Source: Planctomycetaceae bacterium
Lineage (GTDB): Bacteria > Planctomycetota > Planctomycetia > Planctomycetales > Planctomycetaceae
Reading direction: 5' to 3'
Assembly (NCBI GenBank): GCA_024742875.1
Contig: JANSXP010000043.1
Span: forward strand, 1 to 62,204
DNA length: 62,204 bases
Shown: positions 16,733-26,390 of the stretch, one piece after another
Position numbering within the stretch: position 1 is the stretch's first letter
How the letters are laid out: each line of letters starts with the position of its first letter
Program-made: the position numbers and the translations under genes
The notes under the pieces: generated by a model
Told to the model about the DNA's origin: nothing
What the model saw: only the letters and a program-made list of their open reading frames with translations
Databases searched by the model: none

Positions 16733-17716
16733 TCAGTCGTCTTCGTCAGCCCGGTCTCGGTTACGGGCGCGTCGGTCGGCAAACTCGCGAGCCTTCTTTT
16801 GACGCGCCAGTTTGCGAGTTTCGAAGTCTTCATCCAGCAGCATGTTTAGCAGTGAGTCGCTGTAGTCTTCCCACACGCGTGCCCGGTCGGTTCCCTGCGG
16901 GATAGCAATGGTGATGATCTCGGACTGCTCACTGTCAGCGATCAGCCGTTCGAGGGTGCCGTCACGGCTGGTGCCGGGCAACTGAATGAACTCAAAGTTG
17001 AGCCAGCCCGCCACATCTTTGGCGACCCGTGAGGCGCCGCCGCTGGCCGCCACAATACCCTGTTCACGGGACGTGGTACGCAGGTGGATGACCCGTTGAG
17101 GATGCTGATCTTCCAGCGTGCCGAGCAGGTGCCGAATCTCGGGTTCCTGTTTCAGACGGTCCCTTGAGATGTTGCCGGCGGACGGGAATGATTCATTCAG
17201 ATAGACGCCATGTGCATTTTCAGCGCGGAACGCGGCTTCCCCGTCTGGATTGGGATTGCGAATTACGGTGGCCACAATGCCGCCGAGGATGATGCTGTTT
17301 TTGTGGATGTGACGAGCCAGTTGCTCAGTCAGACTGACGGCAATCGGGTCATCGCCCGCCAGACTCCCAATGATGAGTGTGCGATACCCGCCCTGCCCGA
17401 TGGTGATTGACTGGATGTCTTTGCCGCCGGCGGACCTGGCCACGGATTTCCATTCAAAGGGACCCGGCGCTGATATCAGTCCCCGCATGTCATCGATGCT
17501 GGCAATCTGCGTGCTGCCGTCTGAGTCGTCTGCTGCAAAAACGGGGGCCGGAATGTCCGTGCGTCCGTCTTCCACAAAGAACTCGCCGCGCGATGAAGCC
17601 ACCTGAAAGCGTGGCAGCTGTGTACAGCCCGCGCACGAAAAAATCAGGAACGTAAACAGCGTTACGCCTGATCGGAAATGGCCTGCAGCGAGATGCTTCT
17701 GAGATATGGGGCTCAT
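16733..17716 (-). CDS. Lipoprotein resembling a catalytically degenerate M14 (MpaA-like) carboxypeptidase
   Basis: A 327-residue protein with a lipoprotein-type signal (LFTFLIFSCAGC, near residues 20-31). The central part is laid out like an M14 amidase/carboxypeptidase: LIIGSLAGDDP where the family has a G-x-H-G-D-E zinc motif, then RNPNPDG and HGVYLNESFPSAGN where the family has a VDLNRNFP segment. The His and Glu expected in the first zinc motif appear as Ala and Asp, and the third ligand position reads HLRTTS. Zinc binding is therefore doubtful and the protein may be a binding or structural relative. The C-terminus is a highly charged helix rich in Arg, Lys and Asp. The family assignment is by eye and tentative. 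Confidence 0.6.
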   Translation of the reverse strand: MSPISQKHLAAGHFRSGVTLFTFLIFSCAGCTQLPRFQVASSRGEFFVEDGRTDIPAPVFAADDSDGSTQIASIDDMRGLISAPGPFEWKSVARSAGGKDIQSITIGQGGYRTLIIGSLAGDDPIAVSLTEQLARHIHKNSIILGGIVATVIRNPNPDGEAAFRAENAHGVYLNESFPSAGNISRDRLKQEPEIRHLLGTLEDQHPQRVIHLRTTSREQGIVAASGGASRVAKDVAGWLNFEFIQLPGTSRDGTLERLIADSEQSEIITIAIPQGTDRARVWEDYSDSLLNMLLDEDFETRKLARQKKAREFADRRARNRDRADEDD

Positions 17717-17769
17717 CTCAGGAACTCCGAATTCGCGGTTTACCGGAGATCCGTTCCCGATGTCTGGCG

Positions 17770-17806
17770 AAGAAAAGCGGGATGTCGTTCAGAGTCATCC
17801 CGCCCG
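17770..17806 (-). terminator. Rho-independent terminator
   Basis: GCGGGATG at 17777-17784 pairs perfectly with CATCCCGC at 17796-17803 around an 11-base loop. On the minus strand the stem is followed by TTTTCTT. It lies about 20 bases past the stop of the minus-strand gene at 17826 and separates it from the lipoprotein gene. Confidence 0.75.
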
Positions 17807-17825
17807 TAAACAGTCTGTCCGGGAT

Positions 17826-18509
17826 CTAGTCATCGATACCCAGTTGGTAGCACAGTTGATCAAATCGTTCCTGGAACTCGTCACTCGAAGAGTGAACATG
17901 TTCGGCTTCGGTGATAAACCGGATGTTCTCGTCGCACTGCACGTTGTTGTCAGACAGTGCCCACTCGTACTCTGCATTGTCGTGCCCATAGACGAACAGC
18001 AGTTTGTGTTCATCCAGTTGCACTTCCATGGGCTTGCGGGGATTCAGCACGGCGATACCACAGCAGCCGTCGTCGAGCAGCAGATCTTCAAAGTCGTACA
18101 GAATGCTCTGCAGCACGGGCATGTCGATCTGCTCGCGGTACAGGTCTGTGTGTTCGCCGTTGTTTTTGTCGTGGCTGGTTTCCAGCACAACATCCACCGT
18201 CTCCCCCAGCGGGTCGAGCAGCGAAAGGAATGTATCAAACAGTCGTTCACGGGTGACCGACGACATCAGGACGGGGATGCGGGCGCCCGACTCCTGGTCG
18301 ACATACCACTCGTGGCGAAAACCGGTGTGTGGAATCACGTCCAGACCATATGAAGGGCGAACTGCGTCGGTGAGCGTGAATTCACCGTAGCGCGCCACGC
18401 TCATATGTTCTTCCAGCTGACTTTCTGTCAGGCTGCCAAAGCTGCTCGAACCATGCGACGCATCGCCGTCTCGATAATTTGACTTCAGGAACTTCTTGAG
18501 AAAGCCCAT
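17826..18509 (-). CDS. Hypothetical acidic cytoplasmic protein
   Basis: A 227-residue soluble protein, acidic, with no signal peptide or membrane segment. I do not recognise a family. The N-terminus is basic (MGFLKKFLKSNYRD), then a folded region rich in aromatic and acidic residues (RHEWYVDQESGARIPVLM, LYDFEDLLLDDGCCGIAVLN, KLLFVYGHDNAEYEWAL). Cysteines are few apart from an adjacent pair near residue 151. The ATG at 18509 is preferred because GAGG lies 7-10 bases upstream; a GTG four codons earlier overlaps that site. It has its own terminator downstream, so it is probably a single-gene unit. Confidence 0.65.
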   Translation of the reverse strand: MGFLKKFLKSNYRDGDASHGSSSFGSLTESQLEEHMSVARYGEFTLTDAVRPSYGLDVIPHTGFRHEWYVDQESGARIPVLMSSVTRERLFDTFLSLLDPLGETVDVVLETSHDKNNGEHTDLYREQIDMPVLQSILYDFEDLLLDDGCCGIAVLNPRKPMEVQLDEHKLLFVYGHDNAEYEWALSDNNVQCDENIRFITEAEHVHSSSDEFQERFDQLCYQLGIDD

Positions 18510-18805
18510 TCGTATCCTCACACCGTCAGGTCATTCAGGATGTGCGCGGAAATCCACAGCGCGGAATAATCACTATCCGCAGCTAACCTAGCACGCAGAC
18601 CAGTGGAAATAAGGAGCATTTGGGCCGAACGCCAATTTCCCGCTGTCAGAGAACGGCGCTGACACGAACGTGCCGTCCTGCGAAACTATTCCACCTGGAA
18701 GCAACACCGGGTTATTCGGAATAGACGGGCGATGGCCCTGCCACTCGGGCCGTTCGATCCGTCAAATCGTCACAGCAGATACAACTTCGCAGATCGCTCG
18801 TCGCT

Positions 18806-20296
18806 ATGAAGCACTTTTGCCGCACACTGCTGCTGATCACGGCGGCTGTGATCAACATCACCGCAGCGCCGATCTCAGCGTCGGCTGCCGAGCAGGACGC
18901 ATGGTATGTGGTGGAGTTCGATGGCAAGCGAGTAGGCTACGAACATCTGCGGTGGGGGCCTGCCGCCACCGACGCAAATCTGCTGCGATGTGACCGTCGC
19001 ACACAGATCCAACTGTCGCGGTTCGGGACGGACCTGAACATCAGTGCTCGATTGTCGACGCTGCAGGACACCGAAGGCCGTTTGCTGGAATTTGAACTCT
19101 CGCGTGTTGATCGCAGCGGGGTGCGGCTGCAAAGGTCGGGAAAATACGTACAGAAGGAACGCCTCTTTCTGGTCTCCGAGACGAAAACGGGTTCGACAGA
19201 AACCAAACGAATGGCTGTTGGCGGCGACGTCTGGTCTCCGGTGATGTCGCTTTGGATGCCCGCCCGGGTTGGCCCGCAACAGCGTCGGGTGACTCACCCG
19301 GTCTTTTTTCCGGAGTCACTGGGGGTCTCGGGAATTGTGACGGAGTACCGCACAGGCAACATGCTGAAACTGGGTGGCCGCCGGCTGCCCGTACAGCGGC
19401 TGAATTTCTATCCGGACGGAGACCCTGCCCGACTGACGACGCTGTCATTTGACGAATCCGGACAGGTCCTGCAGCAGGAGAAACGTGTCTTTGGTGGTGT
19501 GCTGCAGATTCGAAAAGCCTCGGCCGATCAGGCCCTGACCGCGTCTCGGGAATCTGTCGACGTGGATGTGCAGTCTTTGATTCCGATCGATGGAAATCTG
19601 GGGCGAACCAACGTCCAGCGTACGGTGGACCTCCAATTGATTGTCGCCAGCGGTGCCATCGACGATCTGCCAGTTACTGCAGATCAGGTCGCGCGACGTA
19701 TCAGCGCCTCGGAGTTAGTGCTGACACTTTCATTGCCTGATCCCGATCGTTTGCTGCCTGCCGGGGCTGGGCAGGCGCCGGCCGTATTTCTGCAGGCCTC
19801 ACGCTGGATGCCTCTGGACGATCCCGCCCTGCAGAAAATGGCCATGCTGGGGGCCGGTGCCACGTCCGATGCCGGCCTGATCTGTCGCCGACTGGAGCGG
19901 CACGTTCATCGCCAGCTTCGCCGAGCCCCCTTTGAGACTTCGTTGCTGACCGCCGACGAAGTTGCCCGCAACCTGCGCGGAGACTGCACAGAACACGCTG
20001 TCCTGCTGGCCGCCCTGCTGCGGATCAAAGGCATCCCGTCCCGTGTTGCCTCCGGACTGGTGCCTGTCGCCCGGGGCTACGGTTTTCAGGGGCACACATG
20101 GGTGGAGGCCCGTCTGGGCGACTCCTGGGTTTCCTTTGATTCCGCCGCGCCAATGAATCTGGTTCGCATCAAACTGGCGGACAGTTCACTGGATGACTCG
20201 ATGACGGGCGGAATTGGACTGTTCCTGCCTGTACTCGATCTGGTGGGACGCACGAAAATTCACGTTGTGCGTCGATCTTCGCTGATTCAGCCCTGA
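18806..20296 (+). CDS. Exported transglutaminase-like protein
   Basis: A 496-residue protein with a signal peptide (LLLITAAVINITAAPISASA, cut near residue 28). The first 330 residues are mostly beta and unassigned. The C-terminal third is a transglutaminase-like (papain-fold) domain with the expected triad: Cys about 394 in LRGDCTEHAVLLAALLR, His about 430 in GHTWVEARLGDSWVSFD, and the Asp that ends that segment. Bacterial members usually cleave or cross-link peptides in the envelope and need not be true transglutaminases. It precedes exbD by 181 bases on the same strand; such proteins often accompany envelope-energising genes, but the link here is inference. Confidence 0.8.
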   Translation: MKHFCRTLLLITAAVINITAAPISASAAEQDAWYVVEFDGKRVGYEHLRWGPAATDANLLRCDRRTQIQLSRFGTDLNISARLSTLQDTEGRLLEFELSRVDRSGVRLQRSGKYVQKERLFLVSETKTGSTETKRMAVGGDVWSPVMSLWMPARVGPQQRRVTHPVFFPESLGVSGIVTEYRTGNMLKLGGRRLPVQRLNFYPDGDPARLTTLSFDESGQVLQQEKRVFGGVLQIRKASADQALTASRESVDVDVQSLIPIDGNLGRTNVQRTVDLQLIVASGAIDDLPVTADQVARRISASELVLTLSLPDPDRLLPAGAGQAPAVFLQASRWMPLDDPALQKMAMLGAGATSDAGLICRRLERHVHRQLRRAPFETSLLTADEVARNLRGDCTEHAVLLAALLRIKGIPSRVASGLVPVARGYGFQGHTWVEARLGDSWVSFDSAAPMNLVRIKLADSSLDDSMTGGIGLFLPVLDLVGRTKIHVVRRSSLIQP

Positions 20297-20477
20297 GTGG
20301 AACGACTCAAGATCAAAGCCGCCCTTGCCTCGGTTTTCCATCTTCCGGATCTTTGAGGGGCGGCCGACGAACAGTCCTGCCAATTGTCATTTTTGTGGCC
20401 CCCCATTTTTTGGGGGTTACGGAGTGCGGTCCGGCGTTCGTATACTGTGCAGAACCATTGTCGCCGGAAAGCCCACG

Positions 20478-20903
20478 ATGCCACTGCGTACCGAATCACT
20501 GGAAGAACCACAGCTGAACCTGACACCGATGATCGATATCGTGTTTCTGCTGATCATCTTCTTCATGGTGGGGACCCGATTCACAGAAATTGAGCAGCAG
20601 TATGACATCGAGCTGCCGGAGGCGACTGCCGTGCAGCCGTTGACCGCCCGGCCGGATGCTCTGGTGATCAATGTCGCCCGGTCAGGTGACATTCGCATTT
20701 CCGGCGAATTGCTGACGATGGCCCAACTGCAGCAAAAACTGGCGGACGCACGCGCCGCCTATGCCGAACAGAAAGTGCTGATTCGCGGCGATGGCGGTGG
20801 CATTTATCAGTCCATCATCGATGTTATGGACGCCTGCCATCAGGCAAACCTGAACGAATTGTCGCTGGGATTCCAGCCGCGAACAGCAGGTGAATCGCCA
20901 TGA
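20478..20903 (+). CDS. exbD: ExbD/TolR-family biopolymer transport protein
   Basis: A 141-residue inner-membrane protein. A short cytoplasmic N-terminus with the family signature LNLTPMIDIVFLLIIFFM contains the single membrane helix and the key Asp (about residue 20) that conducts protons together with the ExbB/TolQ partner. A periplasmic domain (KVLIRGDGGGIYQSIIDVMD) follows. Length is typical. I chose the ATG at 20478 with GGAAAG 8 or so bases upstream. It overlaps the next gene by four bases (ATGA), indicating coupled translation. No ExbB/TolQ/MotA gene lies beside it, which is unusual because the proton channel needs one; it may be elsewhere in the genome. Confidence 0.92.
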   Translation: MPLRTESLEEPQLNLTPMIDIVFLLIIFFMVGTRFTEIEQQYDIELPEATAVQPLTARPDALVINVARSGDIRISGELLTMAQLQQKLADARAAYAEQKVLIRGDGGGIYQSIIDVMDACHQANLNELSLGFQPRTAGESP

Positions 20904-23341
20904 CGGTGCTGCAGCAGGCTCTGACGAAGTTGTGGGAAGGGGGGACGCTCACAGGTGATGACCGAATCGCCCTGTTTCTGCTGCTCACCATGCTGGCGTC
21001 GACGACCCACCTGCTGACCATGCTGGCAACACGGTGGGGGGATCGCAACATTGCCGTCAAATCGCTGCTGGCCTCTTTGATGGTTCATGCCGTGTGCCTG
21101 ATGAGTCTGGAAGTATTTGATCCACTGGAATCCTCGGCGGTGTCCGCCGCCGAGCGCCAGAATCTGCCTCGGGAAATTCAGACCCGGATCCTGATGGAGA
21201 GTGATGATGCCGTGGCGGCCGCTCAGTCAGGCAATTCACCGCTGCCGCAGATGGTCTCTGATCCTGCAGTCGAACTGGAACGGTCGGAACAGCCGTCGCG
21301 TCTGCTGGAACCACTGGAAACGCCGGAGGCGCAGGTTGAAGCGCTGGACGCTTTGCGACCTGATGTGGAGGACATTTCACAGTTTGAGCAGTCGCTGCGC
21401 CCCGAACTTTCCAATCCAGTGGATTCCGGGATGGAGGGGCCACGCACAGAAGCGGCCAGCGATCCAGCGGCGGAAATCGAAACCATGCTGGAGCAGAATC
21501 AGGCGGACGTGTACGTGCCCGGGACAGAACGTGTCAACACGGTCCGTGGTGATATCTTCGAACAGTCTCAGGCGGTCGAACGCCAGATGACGCCTGGCAG
21601 TGTGGATCGCATTGATCGGGATGTGGTGACCGAAGACACGTCAATCAATGTGACACAGAACGACCTGCCATCGCGCGTGACCATTCCGGAAGCGATGGAC
21701 GCTGATGAAATCAATCGCACAGCCGCGCCGATCAACTCGGCGGATCCGCTCGAATCAGTGGGGGCGGATGTGGCTCGACCGCAAAGACGCAGTCTGACGG
21801 CTCGCTCTTTTGATTCGAGACTGCCCCGCCCTTCCCGTTCGCTGAAGAGTCCTGAACCAGGAGAACGGCCTGCCCGCGAAAACTCCAGTATCGCCCGTAC
21901 GCCCATTCCGCTTAGCGACGACTATGACGAAGTTCGCACAGGAACAACCTATTTGCGGCTCAGCGACGCGCTGCGGTCAGCTGCCGCCATGGTGGATGCC
22001 GACGTTAACAGTGCCCGACGCAGGGAATCGGCTCCGGCCACCTATCGCCTGCGCGACGCGCAGGTTCGTCGGCAGGCCGCTGCGAGATTCGGCGGCACGC
22101 GGGAATCGGAAGCAGCCGTCGAACGAAGTCTGCGATGGCTGAACGCGATGCAGTCTCCGGAAGGCTACTGGGATGCGGCCCGTTTTGGGTCCGGACAGGT
22201 GAAAACGGACGAAAACGGCACGCTGCGTGACTACGCCGGTCGAGATGCGGATACGGGCGTGACGGCACTGGTGACGCTCTCTTTTCTGGGGGCCGGATAC
22301 ACGCACGAGACAGGCAGATATGCCATGACGGTCGACAATGCGCTCGCGTGGCTGATTGCCCAGCAGGGCCAGGACGGCAATCTGTGTGGAGGCGCCAGAC
22401 GATATGCCCGCAATTACTGTCACGCCATGGCCACGTACGCCCTCGCTGAGGCGCTGGGCATGCAGAAAGACATTGTCACCGCACCTATTGTGGAGCCTGA
22501 CGTGCTGGCCGCCGGCCACATGCTCTCGCAGGCGGCCTCCAGCTCATTAATGAAGCAACACGGCCTGATGCCTTTCGTGCCGGTGCTGATGACGGATGGA
22601 CTGGCCTACTACCGGGCAGAAAGACTGGCCTACTCCCTTCGCAAGGTGGATGACATCGCGCTGCGTTCGGCCGTTCTCAACGCCGTACGGTATTCGATTA
22701 GTCAGCAGGATCCGGAAAGTGGCGGCTGGCGCTACGAATTTGGTCAGGAAGGCGACGTGAGTATGTTCGGCTGGCAGCTGATGTCGCTCAAAAGCGCACG
22801 CATCGCCGGACTGGACATCAACGCCACCGTCAATCGACGAATGGTGCGATTCATCAACAGCGTGCGTCAGGGAGATGAGGGAGGGCTTTTTGGTTATCGC
22901 CGCTCGGTTCCGGTGAATGGGCGGCCATCGGAGCCCGTGACCCCCGTGATGACGGCTGAGGCGCTGTTCTGCCAGCAGATGCTTGGATATCCGCGGGATA
23001 CTCCCGCCAATCGAGAGTCGGTCGCCTACCTGCTGCAGAACACACCCAAACTGTCCGAGTTGAATATGTACTACTGGTATTACGGCACGCTGGCAATGTA
23101 TCAGTATGGTGGTCAGCCGTGGGACGATTGGAACCGCATCGTCCGCGACACGCTGGTCAGCGAGCAGCGAACCACCGGCCCTTTGGCCGGCAGTTGGGAT
23201 CCCAAAGGGCCATGGGGACGATACGGCGGGCGACTGTATTCCACCGCGTTATCCACCCTCACGCTGGAAGTCTACTATCGCCTGCTGCCACTTTATCGAA
23301 TGAACGAAGAGGCGGACCGCGGGCAGAACACCGGACGCTAA
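20900..23341 (+). CDS. Membrane protein with prenyltransferase/squalene-cyclase-type repeats
   Basis: An 813-residue protein coupled to exbD by an ATGA overlap. The N-terminus has two hydrophobic segments (residues about 24-46 and 54-73). A long acidic, Ser/Thr/Pro-poor but hydrophilic linker spans about 80-395. The C-terminal 400 residues form an (alpha/alpha) toroid with prenyltransferase/squalene oxidase-like repeats: [79 protein letters not shown]. Such folds in planctomycetes are usually annotated as terpene-cyclase-like, but the catalytic DxDD motif of cyclases is not evident, so a binding role is possible. Its stop overlaps that of the convergent glycosyltransferase gene. Confidence 0.8.
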   Translation: MTVLQQALTKLWEGGTLTGDDRIALFLLLTMLASTTHLLTMLATRWGDRNIAVKSLLASLMVHAVCLMSLEVFDPLESSAVSAAERQNLPREIQTRILMESDDAVAAAQSGNSPLPQMVSDPAVELERSEQPSRLLEPLETPEAQVEALDALRPDVEDISQFEQSLRPELSNPVDSGMEGPRTEAASDPAAEIETMLEQNQADVYVPGTERVNTVRGDIFEQSQAVERQMTPGSVDRIDRDVVTEDTSINVTQNDLPSRVTIPEAMDADEINRTAAPINSADPLESVGADVARPQRRSLTARSFDSRLPRPSRSLKSPEPGERPARENSSIARTPIPLSDDYDEVRTGTTYLRLSDALRSAAAMVDADVNSARRRESAPATYRLRDAQVRRQAAARFGGTRESEAAVERSLRWLNAMQSPEGYWDAARFGSGQVKTDENGTLRDYAGRDADTGVTALVTLSFLGAGYTHETGRYAMTVDNALAWLIAQQGQDGNLCGGARRYARNYCHAMATYALAEALGMQKDIVTAPIVEPDVLAAGHMLSQAASSSLMKQHGLMPFVPVLMTDGLAYYRAERLAYSLRKVDDIALRSAVLNAVRYSISQQDPESGGWRYEFGQEGDVSMFGWQLMSLKSARIAGLDINATVNRRMVRFINSVRQGDEGGLFGYRRSVPVNGRPSEPVTPVMTAEALFCQQMLGYPRDTPANRESVAYLLQNTPKLSELNMYYWYYGTLAMYQYGGQPWDDWNRIVRDTLVSEQRTTGPLAGSWDPKGPWGRYGGRLYSTALSTLTLEVYYRLLPLYRMNEEADRGQNTGR

Positions 23342-24138
23342 CCAGCGTCTGCGGGCGGCGTGACGGCCGCTGACGTGTCTGCTGATTTCGGTTTCCGGAA
23401 GATGCTCGACCGGTAAACGCCCAGTCGATTCAGCCAGAACAGAAACATCACCCAGAGTGTCAGCAGCCCGTAGCGTGTGCTGCGGCGGAAGTTTATGCTC
23501 GACGCCTCGGCAAAATAACGCACGGGTACCGGGATGTCTGCCAGACGAAAACCAGCAGCGACCGACTGGGCGAGAAACTGAGTATCAAACACAAAGTCAT
23601 CTGAGTTGTTCTGCCACGCAATCGTCTCCAGGACTTCACGTCGATAAGCGCGAAACCCGCTGTGGAAGTCACCCACGTTCTGGCCTAAGGCAATATTCTC
23701 GGTGATCGTCAGGAAGCGGTTGGCGATGTACTTCCAGGTTGGCATGCCACCGGCGAGTGCTTCGGCCCGCGTGCGAATTCGCGATCCCAGGATCAGGTCA
23801 CAGTTGCCCAGTCGAATCAGCTCGGCGGCCACGGGAATCACGCGGCTGTCGTACTGGTAGTCCGGGTGGATCATCACCACGATATCCGCCCCCAGTTCCA
23901 GAGCGCGCGTGTAGCAGGTTTTCTGATTGCCGCCATAGCCCGTATTCTGCTCGTGCTCAATAACGGTCAATCCCAGCTTTTGCGCCAGCTCTACCGTGTT
24001 GTCACTGCTGCAGTCGTCCACCAGAATGATTTCATCCACGCTGCCATCCGGTATGTCGTTGATGGTTTTTTCAAGCGTCGCCGCAGCGTTATACGCGGGC
24101 ATCACGGCTATGATCTTCGGCTCAGATGTCTCTGGCAT
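23338..24138 (-). CDS. Family 2 glycosyltransferase (dolichol-phosphate-mannose-synthase-like)
   Basis: A 266-residue enzyme that should transfer a sugar from a nucleotide donor, probably to a lipid carrier at the inner membrane face. GT2 features are the N-terminal nucleotide-binding strand ([18 protein letters not shown]), VDDCSSDNT near residue 42, the metal-binding HPDYQYDSR near residue 97, and [14 protein letters not shown] hydrophobic C-terminal helix ([20 protein letters not shown]) suggests membrane attachment. It is convergent with the 813-residue protein gene and their stop codons overlap by four bases. It sits downstream of a class V aminotransferase gene on the same strand with a 126-base gap. 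Confidence 0.88.
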   Translation of the reverse strand: MPETSEPKIIAVMPAYNAAATLEKTINDIPDGSVDEIILVDDCSSDNTVELAQKLGLTVIEHEQNTGYGGNQKTCYTRALELGADIVVMIHPDYQYDSRVIPVAAELIRLGNCDLILGSRIRTRAEALAGGMPTWKYIANRFLTITENIALGQNVGDFHSGFRAYRREVLETIAWQNNSDDFVFDTQFLAQSVAAGFRLADIPVPVRYFAEASSINFRRSTRYGLLTLWVMFLFWLNRLGVYRSSIFRKPKSADTSAAVTPPADAG

Positions 24139-24264
24139 GACGGCAGTTTCGGCGGCTGGTGGAGCTGTGGGTGTGGTCGTTGAGGGGCCGTTTAGGGCCG
24201 TTCGTGCGATCTTCCCGACCGCTCTGTGAAGTATAGTGAATTCCGCAGACAGCGACGACAGGCG

Positions 24265-25503
24265 TCAAACGAGCTGTCGCAGACACTCGAGACTGCGGTG
24301 GACTTCGTCGACCGTGTTGTAGTGCAGAGCGCCCAGTCGCAGAGTGCCGCCGGGTTCCAGACCGGCCGCTTCCGTGAATGGCAGTGCGTAGTGGTTTCCG
24401 GCCCACGCGTAGACCCCCTGCTCTGCCAGGCCAGCCGCCAGTTGGGCGGGGGACTGGCTGCGGTGGGTGACAGAAAACGTGGGCGCTCGATCGGTCAGTT
24501 GATTTGCCTGCACAATACCGTGAATCTGCAGCTCGGGGATCTCTTTCAGTCCGTCCAGAAACGCGGCCGTCAACGCGCTCTCGTGGGTGCCGATCCATGC
24601 AAACGCAGCATCCAGCCGTTCGCCCAGTGAAGTCGATTCCGGCAGTTGCGACAGCGACGCCAGGTACTGCACGGCCGCTGCAGCGCCGGCGATCCCTTCA
24701 TGGCACTGTGTGCCTGTCATCCATTTTCCAGGCAGCGCATCAGTGGATGGTCGCAGCTTGAAGGGGCGGATAGATTCCAGCAGTTCAGGCCGCCCGTACA
24801 TGATGCCCACGTGCGGTCCGAAAAACTTGTAGGCTGAGCACGCCAGAAAATCACAGTTCAGCTCTCCTGCGTTGAGCCGCCCGTGGGGCGCATAATGGAC
24901 GGCATCGATGAACGTGAGCGCGCCGGCTGAACGGGCCTGCTCAATCATCCGACCGACGGGATTGATCGTGCCGGTGGCATTGGAGGCATAGCCAATGGCC
25001 ACCAGTTTGGTTCGTTCGTTGAGTTTGCTGCGAAAGTCCTGCTGGTTCAGCGTCCAGTCTTCCGGGTGCAGGTCGATGTGCCTGACGGTGGCCCCTCTTT
25101 CCGTGGCGGCCAGCACCCAGGGCGTGACGTTGGCATCATGATCGAGACGACTGACGATGATCTCATCGCCCGGGCCCCACTGTTTCGCCAGGGCACGGCT
25201 GCAGGCCATGGTCAGGGACGTCATGTTGGCCCCAAAATAGATGGAGGCAGGATCTTCGGCTCCCAGAAAGTCGGCAAACGTTTTATGGGCCGCTTCCAGT
25301 ACCGCATCTGAAGCGATGGCCGTGGCACTGGCCGCCCCGCGGTTGGAGTTGGTGGACAGCAGATAGTGACTTACGGCGTCAGCGACCGATACTGGCACCT
25401 GACTGCCAGCCGGGCCGTCCAGATACACCACGGGACGTTCCTGGTGTGTCCGCTGCAAAGCGGGAAACAGGGCCCGGATGGCGTTGATGTCCCAGGTGGG
25501 CAT
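24265..25503 (-). CDS. Class V aminotransferase, cysteine-desulfurase-like
   Basis: A 412-residue PLP enzyme. The active-site Lys is about residue 226 in SAYKFFGPHVGIMYGRPELL, and the cofactor-stacking region reads DAVHYAPHG. This wording belongs to the cysteine-desulfurase-like subgroup (VC1184 type) rather than to IscS/SufS. It has no obvious catalytic-Cys loop partnered to Fe-S genes, and no isc/suf gene is near. The true substrate is uncertain; it may act on an amino acid or sulfur compound. I chose the ATG at 25503 with GGAG 8-11 bases upstream; the frame stays open further. It lies downstream of rplU but is separated from it by a strong terminator. Confidence 0.88.
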   Translation of the reverse strand: MPTWDINAIRALFPALQRTHQERPVVYLDGPAGSQVPVSVADAVSHYLLSTNSNRGAASATAIASDAVLEAAHKTFADFLGAEDPASIYFGANMTSLTMACSRALAKQWGPGDEIIVSRLDHDANVTPWVLAATERGATVRHIDLHPEDWTLNQQDFRSKLNERTKLVAIGYASNATGTINPVGRMIEQARSAGALTFIDAVHYAPHGRLNAGELNCDFLACSAYKFFGPHVGIMYGRPELLESIRPFKLRPSTDALPGKWMTGTQCHEGIAGAAAAVQYLASLSQLPESTSLGERLDAAFAWIGTHESALTAAFLDGLKEIPELQIHGIVQANQLTDRAPTFSVTHRSQSPAQLAAGLAEQGVYAWAGNHYALPFTEAAGLEPGGTLRLGALHYNTVDEVHRSLECLRQLV

Positions 25504-25567
25504 GGGCAGGCTCCGAGAAGACAGATGACGAGCGGCGAATACCGTACAGCCGAGCGTACGGCGCACA

Positions 25568-25604
25568 GAAAACGGTCGTCGTGAAAACCACGACGACCGT
25601 TAAT
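25568..25604 (-). terminator. Strong Rho-independent terminator after rplU
   Basis: AACGGTCGTCGTG at 25571-25583 pairs perfectly with CACGACGACCGTT at 25589-25601 around the five-base loop AAAAC, a 13-bp stem. On the minus strand it is followed by TTTTCTG. It lies about 25 bases after the rplU stop and should isolate it from the aminotransferase gene. Confidence 0.9.
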
Positions 25605-25626
25605 TCGATAAGCAGAACGGCGAGCC

Positions 25627-26001
25627 TTACTCTGCAGCGGCAGGATCGTCGTCTGTTTCTTTTTCCTTCACGATGTCCAGATTGGGCACATTGATGGCCG
25701 TGATTCTGACCCGGGTATACTTCTGCCGATGACCGGTGTGACGACGGCTGTTCTTGCGACGGCGAATCTTCTGGATCTCCAGCTTTTCGCCTTTCTCTTC
25801 CTCGATTGTGACTTCGCCCTGAACGGTGGCCCCATCAATCACGGGAGCACCGATAATGCTCGCACCGCCACCGTTGGCAATCAGGACACGATCAAAAGTC
25901 AGCGTCTCGCCCTCTTTTGCTTCGCTCTGAAAATCGACGGACAGCAGATCACCTTCTTCAACGCGGTGTTGACGGCTGCCATTTTCAATGATTGCAAACA
26001 T
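25627..26001 (-). CDS. rplU: 50S ribosomal protein L21
   Basis: A 124-residue ribosomal protein that binds 23S rRNA. The N-terminus MFAIIENGSRQHRVEEGD and the C-terminal RRRKNSRRHTGHRQKYTRVR are family hallmarks. A short acidic C-terminal extension (KEKETDDDPAAAE) is present. rplU is normally followed by rpmA (L27); here it is followed by a terminator and then an unrelated aminotransferase, so rpmA must lie elsewhere. The upstream neighbour on the same strand is RNase E/G, 389 bases away, a common arrangement near rplU. Confidence 0.97.
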   Translation of the reverse strand: MFAIIENGSRQHRVEEGDLLSVDFQSEAKEGETLTFDRVLIANGGGASIIGAPVIDGATVQGEVTIEEEKGEKLEIQKIRRRKNSRRHTGHRQKYTRVRITAINVPNLDIVKEKETDDDPAAAE

Positions 26002-26390
26002 CTCAAATCACCCAGAAAACGTGGTGTATGTGCGTTCTGACGTGGGAAAACGGCGTCCCGGAACGCTGGCCCTCGGAAAAAAGAAGGGCTGTTCAAATGT
26101 TTAGTTATTGGCCATGCCCGGCCGCGGGATCGCGGAGTATAACGCAAAGGTCGGATAGTTCGAGTCGGAAATCGAGTCTGTCCGCAAGTTTCCGGCTCCT
26201 GTCAGCGGAATCTTACGTTCGGTCAGATGCCTTCAAACCGCCCGACGAATCGCCATCTGCGATCAGCTGTGATTTGTCACGCGTTCTGCGGGAAAACCGG
26301 GCTGACCACACATAGCGGGGACATCTGCTGTTGTGGGCGGCCCCTGTGGGGCAACCCTGTGACCAGCCATCGAGAGCCAAGGCTGGCCGC
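26002..26390. other. rplU leader and RNase E/G 3' region, 389 bases
   Basis: This lies between the RNase E/G stop and the rplU start on the minus strand. It probably contains the rplU promoter and L21 leader. A TATACT hexamer is seen on the minus strand at 26136-26141 without a convincing -35. No RNA gene was found; the GTTCGAGTC at about 26158 looks like a tRNA T-loop but no cloverleaf can be built around it. Confidence 0.45.

Noticed and set aside
26150-26175. tRNA-like T-loop sequence GTTCGAGTC
   Set aside because: No acceptor stem, anticodon arm or D-arm can be built around it, so it is a chance match.
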